Below, one piece after another: positions 26,606 to 34,501 of a stretch of DNA of 64,000 nt. Under the pieces are notes generated by a model that worked only from the letters and a program-made list of their open reading frames with translations, ran no database searches and was not told where the DNA came from. Both the position numbers and the translations under genes were made by a program. The stretch is taken from contig CAIKWZ010000043.1 of NCBI GenBank assembly GCA_903831255.1, forward strand, positions 62,001 through 126,000. The letters run 5' to 3'. This stretch comes from an uncultured Alphaproteobacteria bacterium. Lineage in GTDB: Bacteria > Pseudomonadota > Alphaproteobacteria > Caulobacterales > Hyphomonadaceae. Numbering within the stretch: the stretch's first letter is position 1; each line of letters opens with the position of its first letter.

Positions 26606-26917
26606 TTACTTCTTCTTGCCGCCCGTCTTGGTCTCGACCACGCCGAGGATGTCGCTTTCCTTCATGATGATCAGTTCTTCACCGTCGATCGTGAATTCGG
26701 TGCCCGACCACTTGCCGAACAGGATCCGGTCGCCGGCGGCGACATCAAGCGCAACGCGCTTTCCATCGTCTCCGAGAGTGCCCGGACCGGTGGCGATCAC
26801 TTCGCCTTCCTGGGGCTTTTCCTTAACGGTGTCCGGGATGATGATCCCGCCTTTTGTCTTTTCTTCTTCCTTGACGCGGCGAACCAGCACGCGGTCATGA
26901 AGCGGCCTGAAGCTCAT
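26606..26917 (-). CDS. groS: Co-chaperonin GroES
   Basis: This is the 103-residue co-chaperonin that caps GroEL. It opens with the conserved [13 protein letters not shown] and has the mobile-loop segment [13 protein letters not shown] that contacts GroEL. It ends in a strand-rich core and a short Lys-rich tail. It is first in the groES-groEL operon. A TTGACG/TATCTC promoter and a CIRCE element lie upstream, pointing to HrcA-controlled heat-shock expression; no hrcA gene is in this window. Confidence 0.96.
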   Translation of the reverse strand: MSFRPLHDRVLVRRVKEEEKTKGGIIIPDTVKEKPQEGEVIATGPGTLGDDGKRVALDVAAGDRILFGKWSGTEFTIDGEELIIMKESDILGVVETKTGGKKK

Positions 26918-26984
26918 GGATTGACCTCTGTTGTTTTAGCAGCTGAGGGCGAGGCGGCGCCTCGACCCAAACATAACGGTTTCG

Positions 26985-27011
26985 TTAGCACTCACCGGGT
27001 GGGACTGCTAG
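26985..27011 (-). promoter_or_regulatory. CIRCE element (HrcA operator)
   Basis: TTAGCACTC and GACTGCTAG flank a 9-base spacer. One arm is a perfect match to the CIRCE consensus and the other matches seven of nine positions. It sits just downstream of the groES promoter and about 70 bases before the groES start, the usual place for HrcA repression. Confidence 0.85.
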
Positions 27012-27021
27012 CGATGCGGGG

Positions 27022-27050
27022 GAGATAGGGTGGTCGGGCGATGTCGTCAA
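27022..27050 (-). promoter_or_regulatory. groES-groEL promoter
   Basis: On the minus strand TTGACG (27045-27050) and TATCTC (27022-27027) are exactly 17 bases apart, a good housekeeping-type promoter. The CIRCE element begins 10 bases further on, overlapping the transcription start. Confidence 0.72.
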
Positions 27051-27144
27051 GACGCGCAGGCCCCGAAGATGTGTTGCAAAAGCCCTGTCCGGGGAGGTGG
27101 TTTCTGAGCTCGACAGGCTTTCGCCGGATATCCGGCGGCCGGGG

Positions 27145-28179
27145 TCAGTACCAGTCGAGATCCTCGATCAGGACAGCCTCTATCTGGCGGGCCATGTCCT
27201 GCTGGGCGTCCAGTCCGGGATGCCATGCGCAGCCCCAGCGACGGGGGCCGTCCGTCAGGTCGAATTCGAGGAAACGCACTTTCGAATCGCCTGCATCCGC
27301 GCGGGCGGCCACCGCCTCCCGGATCGATTCGCGGGCGGCTGTGTACCGGTCTCCGTCGAGCATCGCTCCGAATGCGCCGATGATCACGGCGTCGGGATAG
27401 GCGGCTCTGAGGTCTTTCAGCATACCGATATACGCTTCATCGAACGCCGGTCCGGGATCCCCCTGTTCGAAATCGGTGACCCCGACATTGATGACGACCG
27501 CCTGCGGGCTGTAGGCGGCAGCCCGCCAGGGAACCGGGATGGCGGGAAGGGTATCCCAGATCCGCTCCTGCAGGGTAGGGCCTTCTCCCCACTGGTTGCG
27601 AACCAGCCCGGCGCCGTCGATCGACACGGAGTGAAGATCAGCGCCGAAGCGTCGCGCCGCCAGCGCTCCGAACGCCGCTTCGTGATTTTGCGTCGCAGGC
27701 GAGTAGATGCAGGTCTGATTGTCTCCCTCGACGCCGAACCCGCTCGCCATGGAATCGCCGATAACCATCATGCGTCGGGTGGGAGCCGGCGTCGCTTCGA
27801 GACGGCCGTCCGAAGAGACTGTTTCAATTCGGGTCATGCCGGAATTGGCGCCGGTCCGACGCGCGACGCGCACCGTGTGGCGGCCCGGAGAGCCCTGAAA
27901 GAGGGCGTAGGTATGCGTTCCCGGCTTGAGCTCGAGGCGGGAGGAAGCCCCGTCGGCCTCGACTTCAAGCCAGTTTCCGCCCGGATCCGTGATCCGGGCC
28001 GTCAGCCAGGCGCCGTTGAACGCTGTTTCAAAGCCGCTGCCCGGCCATTGCAGGAAAACCTCTCCTGCATGCCCAGGACTGACCCGGCCAAGAAAGCGCA
28101 TCTCCGGACTGGCGCAACCCGCCAGGGCGGCGCAGGCGAGGGCGATCAGGGCGGGTGCGAGGCGGCGGCGAATCTTCAT
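27145..28179 (-). CDS. SGNH/CE2-like esterase, lipoprotein
   Basis: This is a 344-residue lipoprotein esterase with lipobox LAGC (Cys22). A jelly-roll domain (about residues 30-125) precedes an SGNH hydrolase domain, the order seen in carbohydrate esterase family 2. The nucleophile is Ser143 in GDSMASGFG and the catalytic histidine is His320 in WHPGLDAQ. The third SGNH block reads GVTD at 233-236 where the family has GTND, so the usual oxyanion-hole Asn is replaced by Thr. Acetyl-ester removal from a polysaccharide is the likely reaction. It lies 48 bases after the PaaI gene on the same strand. Confidence 0.8.
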   Translation of the reverse strand: MKIRRRLAPALIALACAALAGCASPEMRFLGRVSPGHAGEVFLQWPGSGFETAFNGAWLTARITDPGGNWLEVEADGASSRLELKPGTHTYALFQGSPGRHTVRVARRTGANSGMTRIETVSSDGRLEATPAPTRRMMVIGDSMASGFGVEGDNQTCIYSPATQNHEAAFGALAARRFGADLHSVSIDGAGLVRNQWGEGPTLQERIWDTLPAIPVPWRAAAYSPQAVVINVGVTDFEQGDPGPAFDEAYIGMLKDLRAAYPDAVIIGAFGAMLDGDRYTAARESIREAVAARADAGDSKVRFLEFDLTDGPRRWGCAWHPGLDAQQDMARQIEAVLIEDLDWY

Positions 28180-28227
28180 GACTCGACTGATGCATGAAAC
28201 AGGCCACCTCCGGACCGCTCGCGGGCT

Positions 28228-28698
28228 CTAACCCGGTTCGCGCATCCGGAAGCTGTCGCTGGGTCGGATAGCCTTCCAGGAAAGCACCTTGACCGCGATC
28301 TTGCCGTTCGGGAGGCGCCAGTCGGCCTCCACATACCCCGTCGTCCGGGAGCGGTTCTTCACCCAGGCCTCGATCTCGATCAGATCTCCCGAGACGGGAC
28401 GGAAGATCTTGACCTGGAGGTCCTGAGTGGTGAACCCCTCTCCGTCCTCAAGGGCGGTGGCCATGCACAGGGACACCACATTGTCCGACAGGGCCGCAAT
28501 CCAGCCCCCGAAGACCCTTCCGGAGCCGATGTCCCGGGATCCGTCATTGGGCCATCGGTAAAGAACGCGCCCCTTTTCGACCTCCTTGACCCAGAGATCG
28601 GGGCGGATGCCCAGATTCCTGTGTGCGGGCGGCAGTTCGCCGGTCAGAAACCCGCGGATGCGCGGGGCGACAAGCGGGTCGATGACGGCGTCGGTCAT
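28228..28698 (-). CDS. PaaI-type hotdog thioesterase
   Basis: This is a 156-residue single hotdog-fold protein. The core shows SGRVFGGWIAALSDNVVSLCMATAL, the helix that places the catalytic Asp/Asn of PaaI-type thioesterases. The strand blocks FTTQDLQVKIFRPVSGD and VEADWRLPNGKIAVKV follow. It should hydrolyse an acyl-CoA or aryl-CoA. It lies between the SDR and the CE2-like esterase on the same strand with gaps of 45 and 48 bases, so the three may be one operon. Confidence 0.83.
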   Translation of the reverse strand: MTDAVIDPLVAPRIRGFLTGELPPAHRNLGIRPDLWVKEVEKGRVLYRWPNDGSRDIGSGRVFGGWIAALSDNVVSLCMATALEDGEGFTTQDLQVKIFRPVSGDLIEIEAWVKNRSRTTGYVEADWRLPNGKIAVKVLSWKAIRPSDSFRMREPG

Positions 28699-28743
28699 GG
28701 GGTCGCAGGTCCGGGCAAGGAGACAGCAGGCGGGTGAGAACGA

Positions 28744-29508
28744 TTAGATGGTGACGCCGCCGTCGCAAACGATCGTTTGTCCTGTGGTGAAAGCCGACGC
28801 CCGGGACGCCAGGTAGACGGCCGCCCCGGCGATATCGTCCGGCTCTCCGATGCGACGCAGAGGGGTCTCCGCTTCGCGGGCTTCCTTCTGGTCGGGGTTT
28901 TCCCAGAGCGCTCGTGCAAAGTCGGTCTTGATCAGGCCCGGGGCGATGCAGTTCACGCGGATATTGTGCGGTCCCAGCTCGGCGGCGAGGTTGCGCGCCA
29001 GCTGGAAGTCGGCGGCCTTCGAGATGCAGTAGGCGCCGATGACCGTTGAGGCCCGCAGGCCGCCGATGGAGGAGACGATGATGATCGAGCCTTCCTTGCG
29101 GGCGATCATCTGCGGGGCGACCATCTGGATCAGCCAGTTGTTCGAGATGATGTTGTTGGAGAGGATCTTCATGAACTGTTCGTCGTTGATCCCCGACATC
29201 GGCCCGTAATACGGGTTGGAGGCGGCGTTGCACACGACGACGTCGATCTTGCCGAAGGCCGAGTTCGTCTCGTCGACCAGTCGCTGCAGGTCGTCCTTTG
29301 AAGAGATATTCGCCGGGCAGGCGATCGCCGTCCCGTCCCCGTGGCGGGCGTTGATGTCCCCGGCCACCTCTTCGCAGGGGCCGGGCTTCCTCGAGGAGAT
29401 CGTCACCCGGGCGCCGTGGACGGCGAACTGTTCAGCGATGGCTTTGCCGATCCCCTTGGTGGAACCCGTGATGAGGGCGGATTTTCCTGAAAGATCGAAC
29501 AGCGACAT
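28744..29508 (-). CDS. Short-chain dehydrogenase/reductase
   Basis: This 254-residue NAD(P)-dependent SDR has the cofactor motif TGSTKGIGKA near residues 15-24 and NAASNP in the NAG position. The catalytic Ser is in VSSIGG, and the YCISK motif supplies Tyr and Lys. The PGLIKTDFA block and C-terminal TTGQTIVCDGG are typical of classical SDRs acting on hydroxyacyl or alcohol substrates. The frame extends further upstream. AGGGAG at 29515-29520 gives correct six-base spacing only for the ATG at 29508. The substrate is unknown; the thioesterase neighbour suggests acyl-CoA metabolism. Confidence 0.88.
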   Translation of the reverse strand: MSLFDLSGKSALITGSTKGIGKAIAEQFAVHGARVTISSRKPGPCEEVAGDINARHGDGTAIACPANISSKDDLQRLVDETNSAFGKIDVVVCNAASNPYYGPMSGINDEQFMKILSNNIISNNWLIQMVAPQMIARKEGSIIIVSSIGGLRASTVIGAYCISKAADFQLARNLAAELGPHNIRVNCIAPGLIKTDFARALWENPDQKEAREAETPLRRIGEPDDIAGAAVYLASRASAFTTGQTIVCDGGVTI

Positions 29509-29628
29509 CGACATCTCCCTTGCAGTGGCCAAACGCCTGCGCGTTTGCGCCGCGCGATCGAAGCGCACTTTCACGATGCGCGTCCGACGGTCAAGTGAAG
29601 CGCCGAGATATCCAGGGTCAGGTAAAAT

Positions 29629-29662
29629 GAAAACGCGATCCTCGCGGGAGCGAGGATCGCGT
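29629..29662 (-). terminator. Terminator of the TonB-receptor operon
   Basis: A perfect 13-bp stem (29633-29645 with 29650-29662) with a GGGA loop is followed on the minus strand by a T-rich tail (TTTTCATTTT). It lies 45 bases after the receptor stop and separates the phosphonate cassette from the SDR gene. Confidence 0.88.
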
Positions 29663-29707
29663 CTACTCGAGACCCGAGCCGATCTGCCGGTCGGGAGCGG
29701 GGCACCC

Positions 29708-32170
29708 TCAGAACCCGAACGATACTGTTACGGAAGCTGTTCGGGGTGCAGAAGGAATAAAGCGCTGGGTGAACTCATCGAGCATACCTGCGATGTAGCG
29801 CTCATCCGTCAGGTTTGAGACGGCTGCGGAAAGCTCGGCCGTCTGCCCGGATGCAAGCTCCATCGTGTAGGAGGCGGACAGGTCCACCACCGTATAGGCT
29901 GGCATGATCAGGGCTTGAGAATTGGGAGCATCGCCCGCCGCCTCTCCGACATGACGAACGCTCAGGACGCCCCGGAAGGGACCATTGAGATAGTCGAGAG
30001 AGGCTGAGGCGATCAGATCGGGCGTCCCCGCGACCGAGTCCCCCGCATCGACGATCACCGGATTGCCCCCGTAGGAAGCGGCTCGGAAGGACGACGTATA
30101 GGTCGCGTCGGGCTTTGCGATCGCGCCGTAGACCGTCAGCTGATCGCTGATGTCATACTCCGCCGTCGCCTCGAAGCCGCTTGAGTCCACTCCTCCCGAC
30201 AGGTTGAAATACGTCCCTCCGGTGCCAGCTGAATAATTGATCCCCGGCGTGCCGACGGCGAAGTCGTTAGTCAGGAAGACGATCGCATCCCGATACCGGA
30301 TCTGGTAGGCGCTGAGGGCTCCGCGAAGACGATCGCTCCTGTAACGAAGTCCGACGTCCACGCTGTCGGCGGTTTCAGGCTTTAGGCGTGAGAGATCGGT
30401 CCCGGTTTTTTCAAGCGCCCAGTCTCCTATGGCCCCGAAGTTTCTTGAATAGCCGGCGAAGAGCTGTAGGCTGTCGTTGACCTCGTATACGGCTCCGAGA
30501 GATGGCAGAAGATCGCTGTCGGAAGAGACTGAGAGGCGGCTCGCCCCCAGAAGCTCGCCGTTCGGGCCAATGTTCTTATCCTCGATCGACCGTCCGGAGA
30601 TGTCGACCTTGAAGGACTGAAGCCCGCCATTCACGGTCAGCTGATCCGAAACACGCCATGTATCGGAAACATGAAACTTAACGATATCTGTGCTGAACCC
30701 CTGCCAGAAGTCGGCTCGGTAAACACTGTTGAGGGCGATGGGGCCCAGACGAATATCGAGATAGGGCTTCCAGACTCGGCTGAAGTCGCGGTTGAGGCGC
30801 TCGATCCAGACCCCGGCTGTGACCGCGTGGTCGCCGAGTTCGATCGACGCGTTCGCAACGACGCCCAGGCGGGTGTGCTCATACTGCGAGTTTCGGTAGG
30901 ACTGAGCTGACGAGCAGACGCTCTGACCCAGCGCGCTGGTCTTGACCGTATTGTCTGGATTGAAGCACTCGGAAGATCGCACCGTGGCGCCGTTGAGGGC
31001 TGTGTAAACCCTTTCGGTCGTGGCGTTAGCGTAGGGCAGGACCGCCTGGCCCGATGCGTTGGCTCGGGTGGTTCGGATACGCGATCCTCCCAGAAGCACC
31101 TGCCTGAGCGCGCCCGGAGAGACGGTGTTGACGAAGCGAGGTTCCTGAAACGGGGGGAGGAACTCTCCAACGCCCTGGTTACTCTGAATGTAAGGCGTCG
31201 CCTGCAGGCGAAGGGAGGTGGCGGTCTGATAATCGAAATTCAGGTAGCCGAACTTATTGGTGCGTATTGATGCCCACTCATCGGCCCAATACTCATTCTT
31301 CGTCGCATCCTGGGTGTTAAAGACCGAGCTTGATCCATCGACCTTATAACCTGTCTGTTCGATGAACAGGCGAGTGGCTTCAATGATGGGATCGTCATCA
31401 CTTTCATTGTACGATCCGTAGGCGGTTACGGTCAGCGACCCGAACTCGCTGATCGATTTTCCCGACAGGGAGAACTGTTCGATGCCGGCAGGGGTCGATC
31501 CGCCATGCGGCCAGATACCGCTGTCGAGTTTCGTCAGCGCAAGATAGCCTCTGGTGTTGCTGAGAAAACGTCCAAAGTCGTACCGGGCCGCGATTCGCTG
31601 GCTGTTGAAGTCTCCAAAGGTCGCACGGATAAGGCCGGAGGCCTCTTCCGACGGGTCGCGGGTGGCGTAGGCGATGGTTCCCCCGAGTGCTGAACTCGAG
31701 GGCGATCCGACATCGGCGGCTCCCTGAATGACCTGTATGGATTCGACGTTTTCATTAATGACGAACTTCTGGGCCGGCGCGCCCGCGAGATAATAGGACG
31801 CGTTGAACAGAGGGACGCCGTCAAGCGTCTGACCAATCTTCGAGGAACGCAGATTGACTTCGAAGCCGCGAATATTGATCGCCGACGACCAAGGATCATT
31901 GTTGAACGAGTCAGCGCCGCGAATCTGAACGCCTGGTACGAGCTTGATCGCGTCAAGAATGTTCTGGGCAGCCGGTATCGCCGCGATCGAATCGGCGCTG
32001 ACGACGTTGTTTGTTCGCGAGATAGATTCGCCCGTAACGACCACGACATCTTCTCCCGAAGATGAATCCGGCGCAGCGGGACCTGTCGCAACTTCCTGCG
32101 CCAGGGACGGATTGGTTGCAATCGAGACGGCCAGCGTGGCCCCAGCGAGAATTTTCGAGACAGACCTCAC
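29708..32170 (-). CDS. TonB-dependent receptor in the phosphonate cassette
   Basis: This is an 820-residue outer-membrane TonB-dependent receptor. The signal peptide ends SLAQ; the GTG at 32170 with GGGGTGAT before it is taken as start. The plug domain (about residues 40-165) has NILDAIKLVPGVQIRG and INIRGFEVNLRSSKIGQTLDGVPLF. A 22-strand-type barrel ends with the terminal aromatic VTVSFGF. It is the last gene of a run with an FAD oxidase, PhnX and an MFS transporter. Uptake of an organophosphonate or its carrier complex is inferred from context; siderophore uptake is the default alternative. Confidence 0.88.
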   Translation of the reverse strand: MRSVSKILAGATLAVSIATNPSLAQEVATGPAAPDSSSGEDVVVVTGESISRTNNVVSADSIAAIPAAQNILDAIKLVPGVQIRGADSFNNDPWSSAINIRGFEVNLRSSKIGQTLDGVPLFNASYYLAGAPAQKFVINENVESIQVIQGAADVGSPSSSALGGTIAYATRDPSEEASGLIRATFGDFNSQRIAARYDFGRFLSNTRGYLALTKLDSGIWPHGGSTPAGIEQFSLSGKSISEFGSLTVTAYGSYNESDDDPIIEATRLFIEQTGYKVDGSSSVFNTQDATKNEYWADEWASIRTNKFGYLNFDYQTATSLRLQATPYIQSNQGVGEFLPPFQEPRFVNTVSPGALRQVLLGGSRIRTTRANASGQAVLPYANATTERVYTALNGATVRSSECFNPDNTVKTSALGQSVCSSAQSYRNSQYEHTRLGVVANASIELGDHAVTAGVWIERLNRDFSRVWKPYLDIRLGPIALNSVYRADFWQGFSTDIVKFHVSDTWRVSDQLTVNGGLQSFKVDISGRSIEDKNIGPNGELLGASRLSVSSDSDLLPSLGAVYEVNDSLQLFAGYSRNFGAIGDWALEKTGTDLSRLKPETADSVDVGLRYRSDRLRGALSAYQIRYRDAIVFLTNDFAVGTPGINYSAGTGGTYFNLSGGVDSSGFEATAEYDISDQLTVYGAIAKPDATYTSSFRAASYGGNPVIVDAGDSVAGTPDLIASASLDYLNGPFRGVLSVRHVGEAAGDAPNSQALIMPAYTVVDLSASYTMELASGQTAELSAAVSNLTDERYIAGMLDEFTQRFIPSAPRTASVTVSFGF

Positions 32171-32283
32171 ACTATCACCCCTGTGTTCGAACCCATGCCG
32201 CTTAGCGGTGAGGAGGCTCCTCGCACGTAAGAGACGACACACGCCAATGGCTCTTGTTCATGGTTGTCATTCCGACGTCGCGT

Positions 32284-33594
32284 TTAATCCCCGGTCTGGG
32301 GACACATCGCTCTCAGCCTGCGGACGAAAAAAAGCATGGACACAGACATGAGGATGAGGCCGGCCCCGCTGCCGAAGTATGACAGTCCCAAATAGAAATT
32401 CAGCCAGTCCAGATTTTTCTCCGTCAGGCTCTTCCAGATCAGGAGCGAAACGGTTCCGGCATAACCCGATGCATCCGCCAGATAGATAAGAAAGCCGGCC
32501 GTGCCTGACCAGCGCGCCGCCGCGATCAGACGGTCGAACAGCATAGCGTTGAAAGGAGTGTAGGCGAGATAAAGACCGGCGCCCGTTGTGATCATCCAGG
32601 ACAGACCGCTGATAAGGCCAGCCTGATAGGCGAATGTCGAAAGACCGATCAGAAGGGCCCCCATGACGCAGACCCCATGTATGAGCAGGAGCGCTCGGAC
32701 ATTATCTCGGATCGTCATCAGGCCAGCCAATGCGGTTAAGGTGACGATCGCCACCGGTAGTTCGCTCAGAGTGAAGATTGAGGCAGATCCCCCCTCTCCA
32801 AGTTCGAGCCATAGCTCGGTCGCGAAATTGTCACGAAAATCTCTGAGCGCCGTGAAGATGACGTAGGCCAAAATCAGGAGAAGCAGGCCTGGCCCGAAGG
32901 CGGCAAGAAACGCCTGACGATCGGCTCTCATCATGGGCCTTCGAAGCGTCCGGTCCCGGACGTCCTCCTCATTAGGAGGAGGCGTCCGACTCAGGATAAC
33001 GACGGACGCTACCAAAAGCGGCGCATAGAGAAGTCCCGTGCAGGCAGGGGCCCAGAACTCCGGAATCTTCATCGCTGTCATCAGCCACATCGCCGTCGAC
33101 TTCACAGCCCCGGAGGCTACGATGAAGCTCGCGCACAGCACCGCTCCGAGGAACTCAGATTCACGACGGCCTTCAAGATAGCTGAAGATCAGGCCCCAGA
33201 TCATCCCCAGAGGAAACCCGTTCAGCACCATCGCTACGATCTTCCAGGAAGGCGGAAGACATGCGAAGGCAACAAGGGCGACCCAGGAAACCGAAATGAG
33301 ACCGAGAATGAGCAGTCCTCGTCTTCGCGAAGACAGCTCGGCGATGAATGTCACTCCCGCCGCCTTCGACAGCGCGTATCCGGCGACCTGCGCAATGATT
33401 GCAGCGGTCTTGAAGTCAAGTAGAGCCGTCCATCCTTCCACCCCGCCATAGGATCCGGCTGCAAAGGCCTTACGAAATGCATACATTGAAAAATAGGCAG
33501 AGAAAGCTGACAGGCCAGCCACGATCATCATAAAGGTTCTGTACCGCCTGCTGCGCGAGGATGGAGCGGGCATTGCGGAGACAGGATCACTCAT
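32284..33594 (-). CDS. MFS-type transporter (DUF5690-like)
   Basis: This 436-residue inner-membrane protein has about 12 hydrophobic helices and a short hydrophilic N-terminus. The FSMYAFRKAFAAGSYGG segment after helix 1 and a central cytoplasmic loop with RTPPPNEEDVRDRTLRRPMM resemble the DUF5690 branch of the major facilitator superfamily. AGAGGG eight bases before the ATG supports the start. It sits 61 bases after phnX on the same strand. Its likely role is inner-membrane transport of the phosphonate substrate or a by-product. DNA of this gene is visibly less GC-rich than the window average. Confidence 0.75.
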   Translation of the reverse strand: MSDPVSAMPAPSSRSRRYRTFMMIVAGLSAFSAYFSMYAFRKAFAAGSYGGVEGWTALLDFKTAAIIAQVAGYALSKAAGVTFIAELSSRRRGLLILGLISVSWVALVAFACLPPSWKIVAMVLNGFPLGMIWGLIFSYLEGRRESEFLGAVLCASFIVASGAVKSTAMWLMTAMKIPEFWAPACTGLLYAPLLVASVVILSRTPPPNEEDVRDRTLRRPMMRADRQAFLAAFGPGLLLLILAYVIFTALRDFRDNFATELWLELGEGGSASIFTLSELPVAIVTLTALAGLMTIRDNVRALLLIHGVCVMGALLIGLSTFAYQAGLISGLSWMITTGAGLYLAYTPFNAMLFDRLIAAARWSGTAGFLIYLADASGYAGTVSLLIWKSLTEKNLDWLNFYLGLSYFGSGAGLILMSVSMLFFVRRLRAMCPQTGD

Positions 33595-33655
33595 TCGACG
33601 ACCCTCTGATATCGCGCTTTCGAACCAAGCCGCTGGTACGGCGCCAGTTGTCTGA

Positions 33656-34501
33656 TTATGATTTTTCCATCACGATAGAACTGGCGGGGGGCAGGCCTGG
33701 CATGCCACCGTCCAAGAGGCGATTGCGGATCTCTGCGATCGCAGCTGGAAGCTGAGCGACGGTCTCGATCACAAAGTCGGCGCCGGATGCCTCAAGCGCA
33801 GCTCGTGAGGCATAGAAGCGACGAGACTTCTCGCTTCCGTCGAGAGCCTCCCAGTCAGACTGCGTCAGCCCCACCAGCGCGCCGGAGATCGCGCAACCCA
33901 CGGTCCAGGCGCCTGCCGCACGACCCGCCTCGACGCCTGTGCAGGTGTCGTCGACTACCACGCACTGTCGGATGGGCCATCTCTCCAAGCTCAGCAGGGC
34001 TTTCCAGATAAGGAACGGCGCGGGCCTTCCCAGCGGCGCGTCGTCCGAGCAGAACACCGCGTCTGGAACATATCCCTGATCGGCTGCGGCTCGAATCAGA
34101 GGCGGCATCATGGCCTGGGTATAGCCCGTCGTGGATCCAATCTTCGTGCCGGCTGATCTCAGGGCCTCGACACTCTCGCAGGCTCCGGGAATCAATTGCC
34201 CGTGCATCTCGATAGACGATCGCATCAGCGGCTCCAGTCTGATCATGAGCTGATCAACATCGAGACTGGTCCAGCGGCTTCCCGTGCACATTCGCCATCT
34301 CTCAGCGACTTCCGGGCGCTCAAGGAGACGAACGATGTGTTCGCGTTTCGCCCTTCCCATATCGGCAAGGATCTCGTGCTCGTGAAGGTCTACGCCCCGC
34401 TCTGCGAACGCCTGTGCGAACGCCCCGATCGGCGCGCGGGATCCGAAGTCGACCATCGTTCCAGCCCAGTCGAAAACGACGGCTCTGATGTCAGTGGTCA
34501 T
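33656..34501 (-). CDS. phnX: Phosphonoacetaldehyde hydrolase (phosphonatase)
   Basis: This 281-residue HAD-family enzyme cleaves the carbon-phosphorus bond of phosphonoacetaldehyde to acetaldehyde and phosphate. FDWAGT carries the nucleophile Asp11. MGRAKREHI in the cap domain supplies Lys52, matching the Schiff-base Lys53 of the Bacillus cereus enzyme. VDDTCTGVEAGRAAG holds the Mg-binding Asp pair. The ATG overlaps the stop of the FAD oxidase gene by four bases, so the two are translationally coupled. The preceding 50 codons of open frame are not part of the protein. Confidence 0.92.
   Translation of the reverse strand: MTTDIRAVVFDWAGTMVDFGSRAPIGAFAQAFAERGVDLHEHEILADMGRAKREHIVRLLERPEVAERWRMCTGSRWTSLDVDQLMIRLEPLMRSSIEMHGQLIPGACESVEALRSAGTKIGSTTGYTQAMMPPLIRAAADQGYVPDAVFCSDDAPLGRPAPFLIWKALLSLERWPIRQCVVVDDTCTGVEAGRAAGAWTVGCAISGALVGLTQSDWEALDGSEKSRRFYASRAALEASGADFVIETVAQLPAAIAEIRNRLLDGGMPGLPPASSIVMEKS

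Noticed and set aside
32205-32220. GAGGAGGCTCCTC palindrome shared with the ribosome site region near 593-605
   Set aside because: The match is short and follows from a purine-rich ribosome-site-like sequence next to its complement; it is likely chance, not a dispersed repeat.
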